Below, in pieces: positions 57,042 through 64,000 of a stretch of DNA of 64,000 nt (position 1 is the first letter of the stretch; every line of letters starts with the position of its first letter). A program made the position numbers and the translations under genes. A model generated the notes under the pieces. The model did not search any database. It saw only the letters and a list, made by a program, of their open reading frames with translations, and was not told the DNA's origin. Source of the stretch: Methylobacterium durans (lineage in GTDB: Bacteria; Pseudomonadota; Alphaproteobacteria; Rhizobiales; Beijerinckiaceae); assembly GCF_003173715.1 (NCBI RefSeq), contig NZ_CP029550.1, positions 2,356,001 through 2,420,000 of the forward strand, in the 5' to 3' direction.

Positions 57042-57181
57042 CAGGGGCAGGTGCACGGAACCGCGGCCATCCGCGGCGGCTTGCCTAGCCGACGGATTGA
57101 CCGATATGCCCTCCCCACTGAATCCACAGCGAAGGACACCGCTGGATGCGACTGGACATGCCACGACCGACGCACTCCCGG

Positions 57182-57469
57182 ATGAACGTCCGAGACCGCC
57201 TCTCCGCGGGCCGTTCGGCCGCCCTGAAGGTCGCACCGCTCGCCCTGCTGATGCTGGCCGCGAGCCCCGCCCAGGCGCAGCGCGAGGACCAGGGCCTGCA
57301 GCTCGGCTGCGCGAACGATTATTTCCGGCTCTGCGCGGGCGTCGACCCGAACAGCGACGATGCCGAGCGCTGCATGAACCGCAACCGCAAGCGCCTGTCC
57401 CCCGAGTGCCGCGCCGCGATCGGCGATTACGACCGGCGCACGGGTAGCAAATCGATGCCCGACAACTGA
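57182..57469 (+). CDS. Secreted Cys-rich repeat protein (GLG1-like)
   Basis: The gene encodes 95 residues from ATG 57182 (ATG 57146 would add 12). A signal peptide ([16 protein letters not shown]) precedes a short mature part, [20 protein letters not shown] and then [20 protein letters not shown], matching one Cys-rich GLG1-type repeat. Similar small secreted proteins occur widely in Methylobacterium and Bradyrhizobium; their function is unknown. The four Cys could form two disulfides. Confidence 0.7.
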   Translation: MNVRDRLSAGRSAALKVAPLALLMLAASPAQAQREDQGLQLGCANDYFRLCAGVDPNSDDAERCMNRNRKRLSPECRAAIGDYDRRTGSKSMPDN

Positions 57470-57543
57470 CATAACCCCGCGTCCGGGGACGCAGGGGGGG
57501 GCAGCCTCCCGCAATCGGGCATCGCGGAGCATCGACGACGAAC

Positions 57544-58493
57544 ATGGCCCTCACCGTGGCGGTCCAGATGGACCCGATCCAGGCGATCCGCATCGCCGGG
57601 GACACCACCTTCGCGCTCCTGCTGGAAGCCCAGGCGCGGGGACACAGGCTCCTCTACTACACGCCGGAGCGGCTCTCCCTGCAGGGTCGACTCGTCACGG
57701 CCCGCGTCGAGCCGCTCACCGTGCGCGACGTCGAGGGGGCGCATGCGAGCCTCGGGGCATCGAGCGGATCGACCTCGCCGAGGCCGACGTGGTGCTGATG
57801 CGCCAGGACCCGCCCTTCGACATGGCCTACATCACGGCCACCCACATCCTGGAGCGGCTCCATCCGCGCACGCTCGTCGTGAACAACCCGTCCGAGGTGC
57901 GCAACGCCCCGGAGAAGCTGTTCGTCCTCGATTTCCCCGAGCTGATGCCCCCCACCCTGATCACCCGCGACAAGGCGGAGATCGAGGAGTTCCGGCGCGA
58001 GCACGGCACCATCGCCATGAAGCCGCTCCACGGGCACGGGGGTGCCGCGGTGTTCCGGGTCTCGGAGACGGACCCGAATTTCGGCTCGATGTTCGACCTC
58101 TTCGCCGCGACCTTCCGGGAGCAGTGGGTGGTGCAGCGCTTCCTCGACAAGATCACCGAGGGGGACAAGCGCATCATCCTCGTCGACGGCGAGCCGATGG
58201 GCGCGATCAACCGCGTCCCGGCCCTCAACGACATCCGCTCGAACATGGTGCGGGGCGGGGCGGCCGCGGCCTCCGACCTGACGGAGCGGGAGCGCGAGAT
58301 CTGCGCGACGATCGGCCCGGAGCTTCGGCGGCGCGGCCTGATCCTCGTCGGCATCGACGTGATCGACGGGCATCTCACCGAGATCAACGTGACCTCGCCG
58401 ACCGGCATCCGGGCGATCAGGCGGCTCGGCGGCCCCGACCTCGCCGTCGCGGTCTGGGACACTATCGAGGGCCGGCTCGGCCGCTCGACCTGA
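57544..58493 (+). CDS. gshB: Glutathione synthase (one frame break)
   Basis: The gene encodes 316 residues if one base is restored in GGGG 57754-57757, joining HASLG to [20 protein letters not shown]. The enzyme is an ATP-grasp ligase that adds glycine to gamma-glutamylcysteine. The N-terminal [20 protein letters not shown] and the central [19 protein letters not shown] are characteristic. [40 protein letters not shown] and [13 protein letters not shown] line the ATP and substrate sites. The break looks like an error, since glutathione genes are rarely lost in this group. Confidence 0.92.
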
Positions 58494-58540
58494 GATCCGG
58501 GGGGCTCTCCGGGTACCGCTCGACCGGGACGGACCGGACG

Positions 58541-58651
58541 CGGGCTCCCTCTCGTTCCGAGAAGGACCGGGCGAGGGGTGCGAGGCCTCAGGGACCTGAT
58601 CCCTCACCCGGTCCGCTCTCGCGGACTCGACCTCTCCCGGACGGGAGAGGT
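58541..58651. repeat. Intergenic palindromic repeat element
   Basis: Two hairpins lie side by side after gshB. GACCGGGCGAGGG near 58566 faces CCCTCACCCGGTC near 58601-58613 with one mismatch, and ACCTCTCCCG (58630-58639) faces CGGGAGAGGT (58642-58651) with a two-base loop. The element looks like the REP/BIME-type palindromes found between convergent genes in Methylobacterium-type genomes. It may stabilise or end both convergent transcripts. Confidence 0.6.
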
Positions 58652-58662
58652 AGGGGCGCGGC

Positions 58663-60233
58663 TCAGGTCTCGGCCCGCGGCGTCACGTTGAGCTCGGCCC
58701 AGTCGAACTCCTCCTCCAGCACGTAATAGGCGTCGTCGCCGATCCGACCCTCGCGCCGCAGCGCCAGCACGCGGTCGCGGGCGGCGCCGATCGCGCGGCG
58801 GCGGGCCTCGTCGGCCGGCAGGGATTCGGGGGCGAGGCCCTCCTCGTGGCTCCTGGCCTCATCGAGCGCGGCCACGAACTCCTCCCGCAGGGCCTGCGTC
58901 GAGGCGCCCTCCTCCGGATCGAGACTGTCGAGGGCCGCGGCATAGGCCTCCGCCCGGGCGCGCCCGACCTCGCGTCCGACCGGGTCGTCGTCCTCGAGCC
59001 CGAGCCGGGCGAGCAGCGGCCCGAGGGTCAGGCCCTGGAGCACCAGGGTGCCGATCACCGTGCAGAAGGCCGTGAACACGATGAGGTCGCGGTGGGGGAA
59101 GCCGCCGTTCGAGCCCCCCTGCGGCAGGGCCAGCGCCGCCGCGATGGTGACGATGCCGCGCATGCCCGACCACGACAGGGCGAGCGCCGCCTTGAGGCCG
59201 AGCACCGAATCCGCGCGGCCGGATTGCGGCCGGCGCCGACTGGAGAATTCGAGCCGGTCGAGGCCGCTCGCGGGCAGGACCCAGGCGATGCGCACGAGCA
59301 CCACCGTGAGGAACACCATGCCGGCGAGGATCATCGCCGTCGTCTGCTCGGCCGCGTTGAGCCGTTCGAGGATCGGGCTGATCTGGATGCCGATCAGGAC
59401 GAAGGCCAGCACGTTCAGCACGAACACCGACGTGTCCCAGACCGCGTAGGACAGGATGCGGGTGCGTGGCGGCGTGATGCCGGGCGAGAAGCGGGCCACC
59501 GTGATCGCGAAGCTGACGACCGTCAGCACCCCCGACATCTCGACGCCCTCCGCCGCGATCCAGATGCCGAAGGCCGCGACGAACTGGAGCACGATGGTGC
59601 TCGCCGCATCCTCCACGTGGCGCATCGCCGCGACGTAGAGGAAGGCGAGGACCGGGCCCGCCACGAGGCTGCCGACGACGCCGAGCAGGAAGGTCGGCGC
59701 GATCTCGCCCGGATGGAAGCTGCCCGTGACCGCTGCCGCCACGCCGAGTCGGTAGATCAGCAGGGAGCCCGCATCGTTGAGGAGGCTCTCGCCGCGCAGG
59801 ATCGTGGTCAGCCGGTGCGGCAGCGGCACGTGGCGCAGCACGGAGAGGGCCGCCACTGCGTCCGGGGCGCCACCACCGCGCCGAGCACCACGCAGGCGGC
59901 GAAGGGCATCTCGGGCACGATCGCCTTCGCCACCACCGCGACCGCGACCGTCGTCACCGCCACCGCGCCGAGGGCGAGGCCCCCGATCGGCCGCCAGTTC
60001 TCCTTCAGGTCGCGGAGCGAGGTGTCGTAGCCGGCATCGAGGAGAACCGGCGCGAGGAAGAGGGCGAGCGCCAGTTCGGGATCGAGCTTCAGGTTCGGCA
60101 CGCCCGGCACGAAGGCGAGCGCCACGCCGCCGAGCGCCAGGAAGGCGGGATAGGGAGCGCCCACCCGCCTGGCGAGCGCCGCCAGCAACACCGCGCCCAG
60201 GAGGACGCCTACGACCCACTCGAAGATCACCAT
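58663..60233 (-). CDS. Na+/H+ antiporter, CPA1 family (one frame break)
   Basis: The gene encodes 523 residues when one base is restored at GGGG 59864-59867 (CCCC on the coding strand), joining VVLGAVVAP to DAVAALSVLRHVPLPHRL. About twelve membrane helices are predicted. The NhaP-type motif RGESLLNDAGSLLIYRL includes the conserved Asn-Asp of the transport site. LSWSGMRGIVTIAAALALP is another signature. The last 110 residues form a charged cytoplasmic tail. It exchanges Na+ (or K+) for H+ at the inner membrane. Confidence 0.9.
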
Positions 60234-60412
60234 TCCGTGATTGAAAATAGGGCGGCGATGGCGGGCGCGAAGGGCCGGCGCGGCACGTCGGCGGGCGGGC
60301 TCGTCGCGGTGACGACGGCGCACCGATGACCGCGATGCCGGGTCGCGATGCCTTTCCCCGAGCGCCCCGCTCGCCTAAGTCGGCGCGGTTCGAGCCTTGC
60401 GAGCGGATCCCC

Positions 60413-62025
60413 ATGCCCGAGACACAGAGCCCCGAGACCCCGACCTTCTCCCACGGCGCGGTCGCCGCCCCGCACAGCCTCGCCGCGGAGGCCGGCCGCA
60501 ATGTGCTGGCCCAAGGGGGCAACGCGATCGAGGCGATGATCGCCATGGCGGCGGCGATCGCCGTCGTCTACCCGCACATGAACGGCATCGGCGGCGACGG
60601 CTTCTGGCTGGTGCGCGATGCGGGGGGCGCGTGCGCGGCATCGAGGCCTGCGGACCGGCCGGGCGCCTCGCCACGATCGCGCGCTACCGCGACAGGGGAC
60701 TCGACGCGATTCCCGCGCGCGGCCCGGACGCGGCCGTCACCGTCGCCGGGACGGTCGGGGGCTGGAGCATGGCGCGGGAGTTCGCCCGGGCGCTCGGCGG
60801 CCGCCTGCCCCTCGACATCCTCCTCGGCGACGCGATCCGGCATGCGCGCGAGGGATGCGCGGTCTCGGCCTCGGAGGCGCGCTACGTGCCGAAGGAACTC
60901 GACACGCTGCACGACGCGCCGAACTTCGCCGAGACCTTCCTGAAGGACGGGCAGCCCTGGCCAGCCGGCGAGACCCGCCGCCTGCCCGCGCTCGCCGCGA
61001 CGCTGGAACAGCTCGCCCATGCGGGGCTCGACGATTTCTACCGGGGCGATGTCGGGCGCGAGATCGCCACGGACCTCGAACAGCTCGGCGCGCCCGTGAC
61101 GCGGGCCGACCTCGAAGCCTACCGCGCGGCCGAGCGCGCCGCCCTGTCGATCCGGCGGCGCGGTGCCACGATCTACAATTTCCCTCCGCCGACCCAGGGG
61201 CTCGCGGCCCTCCTGATCCTCGGGATCTTCGACCGGCTCGACATCCGCGAGCCGGAGACGGTCGCGCATTACCACGGCCTGATCGAGGCGACGAAGCGCG
61301 CCTTCGCGATCCGCGACCGGGTCGTCACCGATTTCGACCGGCTCCGCGCCGATCCGGCGAGCTTCCTGACGCCCGAGCGCCTCGCGCGGGAGGCGGCCGC
61401 GATCGACATGGGGCGGGCCGCCGCGGTGCCCCTGCGCAATCCCGGCGAGGGCGACACCGTCTGGATGGGGGCAATCGACCGTGACGGGCTCGCCGTCTCC
61501 TTCATCCAGTCGATCTACTGGGAGTACGGCTCGGGCACCGTGCTGCCGAAGACCGGCATCCACTGGCAGAACCGCGGCATGTCGTTCTCGCTCGATCCGC
61601 GCGCCGTGAACCCGCTGGAGCCAGGCCGGCGCCCGTTCCACACCCTGATCCCGGCGCTGGCCGCCTTCGAGGACGGCCGGGTCACCGCCTACGGCAGCAT
61701 GGGCGGCGACGGGCAGCCGCAATTTCAGGCACAGGTGTTCACCCGCTATGCGGATTACGGGATGAGCCCCGCCGCCGCGATCGACGCGCCCCGCCTGCTT
61801 TATGGGCGGACCTGGGGCGCGGAATCGCTGTCCGTGAAGGTCGAGGACCGCTTCGATCCGGCCCACATCGCCGCGCTCCGGCACATGGGCCACGACATCG
61901 AGGAGCTGGGCGGCGCCTACATCGACTCGCTGGGCCATGCTGGCATGCTCGTGCGCCACCCGCAGGACGGCCGCATCGAGGCGATGCACGACCCCCGCTC
62001 GGACGGCGGTGCCCTCGGCTTGTGA
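60413..62025 (+). CDS. Gamma-glutamyltransferase family protein (one frame break)
   Basis: The gene encodes 537 residues when one base is restored in G6 60622-60627, joining LVRDAGG to RVRGIEACGPAGRLATIA. It is an Ntn-hydrolase of the GGT family. AVAAPHSLAAEAGRNVLAQG and GNAIEAMIAMAAAIAVVYPH open it. The autoprocessing region is GEGDTVWMGAIDRDGLAVSF with a Thr nucleophile, followed by IYWEYGSGTVLPKTGI. No signal peptide is seen, so it may be cytoplasmic; the substrate could be other than glutathione. It is adjacent to gshB but not in its operon. Confidence 0.85.
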
Positions 62026-62125
62026 GGCGGGCCGCAATCTCATCGCCTGATTCGTGGGGTGCGCGCACCCTCCCCTTGCGGGGCGGGAGCGCGCCGCACG
62101 TCGATCGCGATGGGGCGGGCGCCGC

Positions 62126-62605
62126 CTACGGCTTGTTCAGGACCTCGATCGGGTTCGTCCGGTCGCTCGGGGAGGGTTCGCGGGTGACGTCGCCCGCGCC
62201 GCGCTCGGCGCCGCCCGTGGTCCTCTGGGGAGCGCCGGGCCCGGCCGTCGCCGCGCCCCCACCGCCGGACTGGGTCGGCACCGTGCCGCTCGCGAGTTCG
62301 AGGCAGGTCACCATCTCGACGTAGGACGGGTAGCCGCCGGCCTGGAATTGCTGCTCGCACTGGCGCTTGGCGGCCGAGGAGTAATCGCCCCAGCGCCGCT
62401 CGGCCTCCTTTCGGGCGTCCCGCTCCGAGCGCAGGCAGCCCTCGACGCTCGCATTGTCGCTGACGCTGACCTCGGCCCGGGCCGCCGACCGGCAGGTCGC
62501 GTCGACGTCGAGCTTCGGCGGTCCGTCCGCCGCGGCGGTGCCGACGGAGAGGCCGAGGGTCGCGAGCGCCGCGGCGCCCGCCAGGATCATTCTCGCATGG
62601 GTCAT
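62126..62605 (-). CDS. Secreted hypothetical protein
   Basis: The gene encodes 159 residues from ATG 62605, with GAGG just upstream. A signal peptide (MILAGAAALATLGLSVGTAA) precedes a short helical domain with three Cys (DATCRSAARAEVS; VEGCLRSERDARKEAER; KRQCEQQFQAGGYPSYVEM and then TCLELASG). The C-terminus is Gly/Pro/Thr-rich and disordered. The Cys pattern suggests disulfides in the periplasm. Similar small proteins are common in Methylobacterium; the function is not known. Confidence 0.7.
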   Translation of the reverse strand: MTHARMILAGAAALATLGLSVGTAAADGPPKLDVDATCRSAARAEVSVSDNASVEGCLRSERDARKEAERRWGDYSSAAKRQCEQQFQAGGYPSYVEMVTCLELASGTVPTQSGGGGAATAGPGAPQRTTGGAERGAGDVTREPSPSDRTNPIEVLNKP

Positions 62606-62715
62606 GACGGCCTCCCGGGTCTCGCTCAAGCTCGGCATCGTTGCGCCCGCATCGGGCACAACGCGCAGATCCCGCGATCGGCACAGCTGACGAGGGCGAA
62701 AAATCGAGCCTCGCC

Positions 62716-63915
62716 TCAGGGGTGCGATGCGTCACCCCCGTGCGCGGCCCAGAGCGCCGCGTCGAGATCGCGGTAGAGGTCGGCCGGGTCCTCGATGCCG
62801 GTCGAGAGGCGCAGGAGGTCCGGCGGGCAGGGCGAGCCCGGCCCCTCGACGGAGGCGCGGTGCTCGATCAGGCTCTCGACGCCGCCGAGCGAGGTCGCCC
62901 GCTTCCACAGCCGCACCCGAGCGGCGGTGCCGATCGCCGCCGCCTCCCCGCCCCGCACCCGGATCGAGAGCATGTAGCCGAAGCCCCCCTCCATCTGGCG
63001 CGCGGCGACCGCGTGGCCGGGATCGTCGGGCAGGCCGGGATAGAGGACCGAGGCCACGAAGGCGTGGCGCTGCAGGCGCCGGGCGAGGTCGAGGGCACCC
63101 GCGGCCTGGGCGGCGGCGCGCAGCGGCAGGGTGCGCAGCGAGCGCATCAGGAGATAGGCCTCGAAGGGGCCGAGGATCGCGCCGCCATTCGCTCGGATCG
63201 CGCCGATCCGCTCCCAGAACGCGTCGGCCCGGCCCGCGGCGAGGACGCCCGCCACCACGTCCGAGTGGCCGTTCAGGATCTTGGTGGCCGAGTGCATCAC
63301 GATGTCGGCACCGAGCGCCAGCGGCCGCGTGTGGATCGGCGAGGCCGCGGTCGAGTCGACGGCGAGCCGGGCGCCCGCCGCGTGCGCGATGTCGGCGGCC
63401 GCCGCGATGTCGGTCACCGTCCAGAGCGGGTTGCCCGGGGTCTCGATCCAGACGAGCTTCGTCCGGCCGGGCCGCATCGCGGCGCGCAGCGCATCGAGGT
63501 CGTCCCCGTCGACGAAATCGACCGCCAGGGTGCGGCGGGGCGCCTCCTCCCGCAGCCAGCGGCGCAGCGCCCAGTACATCACCTTCGGCGCCACCACGTG
63601 ATCGCCGGGCTCCAGCGCCGTGAACACGGCGGTCGCCGCCGCCATGCCGGAGCCGAACAGCAGGGCCCCGGCCTCCGCTCCCTCCAGCATGGCGATGACG
63701 GATTCGGCCTCGCGCACCGTGGCGTTGTCGGGCCGCGCGTAGGAATAGCCCGAACTGTAGGCATTGTCGGGATCGCGGATGAAGGTGGTGGAGACGTGGA
63801 GCGGCGGCACGACGCCCCGCGTCACGGGGTCGATCCGCCCCATCGCCTGGGCCACGAGGCTGCGCCGCGACGGGCCCGTCTCGGCGTCGTCCTGCGGCGG
63901 GGTGGATGAGGGCAT
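62716..63915 (-). CDS. PLP-dependent transsulfuration enzyme (cystathionine gamma-synthase type)
   Basis: The gene encodes 399 residues from ATG 63915, chosen because CAGGAGAA lies just upstream; GTG 63933 is an alternative. It belongs to the Cys/Met-metabolism PLP family. VVPPLHVSTTFIRDPDNAYS, YARPDNATVREAESVIAML and GALLFGSGMAAATAVFTAL bind the cofactor phosphate. VMHSATKILNGHSDVVAGVL carries the Schiff-base Lys. It may form cystathionine or use O-acetylhomoserine from MetX with sulfide; which reaction cannot be told from these motifs. Confidence 0.87.
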   Translation of the reverse strand: MPSSTPPQDDAETGPSRRSLVAQAMGRIDPVTRGVVPPLHVSTTFIRDPDNAYSSGYSYARPDNATVREAESVIAMLEGAEAGALLFGSGMAAATAVFTALEPGDHVVAPKVMYWALRRWLREEAPRRTLAVDFVDGDDLDALRAAMRPGRTKLVWIETPGNPLWTVTDIAAAADIAHAAGARLAVDSTAASPIHTRPLALGADIVMHSATKILNGHSDVVAGVLAAGRADAFWERIGAIRANGGAILGPFEAYLLMRSLRTLPLRAAAQAAGALDLARRLQRHAFVASVLYPGLPDDPGHAVAARQMEGGFGYMLSIRVRGGEAAAIGTAARVRLWKRATSLGGVESLIEHRASVEGPGSPCPPDLLRLSTGIEDPADLYRDLDAALWAAHGGDASHP

Positions 63916-64000
63916 CGCGTTCTCCTGCGGCACGGGGTCTGGCTTGCTTTCGAGCGGTTTTTGCCGCCTGACACGAACCGGCGCGACCTCGCAACCCGGC

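Noticed and set aside
62057..62070. Perfect palindrome GGGTGCGCGCACCC as an operator
   Set aside because: A single GC-rich palindrome between convergent genes; chance occurrence is likely at this base composition.

Overview
The window is very GC-rich and almost entirely coding. It looks like core chromosome of an alphaproteobacterium of the Methylobacterium type. That placement is an inference from gene content: an oxalate/formate antiporter (OxlT), an OpgG/OpgH pair, adjacent MetX/MetW, a grpE-glnD pair, DUF6502/DUF5666 neighbours, and two perfect sites matching the promoter consensus of the alphaproteobacterial general-stress sigma factor EcfG. I found no rRNA, tRNA, CRISPR array, prophage or insertion sequence.

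Layout. 1-5 kb: the tail of a response-regulator protein, a DUF6502-DUF5666 pair, two small membrane proteins, an outer-membrane beta-barrel and a secreted phospholipase-A2-like protein. 4.4-8 kb: grpE and glnD. 8-11 kb: an SsuABC-type sulfonate importer, interrupted by a 58-residue reading frame on the other strand. 11-13 kb: an OsmC protein and OxlT, separated by a hairpin terminator. 13.7-17.5 kb: divergent opgH and opgG for periplasmic glucans. 17.5-31 kb: two acetyltransferases, zapE, a large CHASE3 hybrid kinase, secA, a parvulin isomerase, a LuxR-type regulator and hemH. 31-38.9 kb: a methyltransferase, a 5'-nucleotidase overlapping ung, rlmN, rlmJ, a secreted RNase T2 and an extensin-like lipoprotein. 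39-48 kb: an amidase, an AI-2E-type membrane protein, tyrA-hisC-chorismate mutase, divergent metX-metW, and panE. 48-51 kb: a stress module (csbD, a basic helical protein with one membrane segment, and a DUF892 ferritin-like gene) with two EcfG-type promoters. 51-64 kb: ycgN, a PBP1-type murein synthase followed by a DUF1214/DUF1254 pair, a candidate anti-Shine-Dalgarno small RNA, gshB, a Na+/H+ antiporter, a gamma-glutamyltransferase and a transsulfuration enzyme.

Themes. Sulfur and thiol metabolism recur (sulfonate import, metX/metW, a MetB-like enzyme, gshB, a GGT), as do envelope functions (secA, OpgGH, PBP1, a beta-barrel, a parvulin) and stress functions (csbD, DUF892, OsmC, grpE).

Sequence quality matters for reading this window. 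At least thirteen single G/C bases appear to be missing from G/C runs in nine genes, including the essential secA. Restoring one base at each site returns every one of the nine genes to an uninterrupted frame whose length is a multiple of three. I read these as consensus errors rather than decay, and I annotate the genes as CDS with the site stated. The most interesting items are the two EcfG promoters, the candidate sRNA at about 56.9-57.04 kb, the paired GTGGGA palindromes at 2.57-2.67 kb, the nested A+T-rich inverted repeat at 47.83-47.94 kb, and three small genes that are easy to miss.
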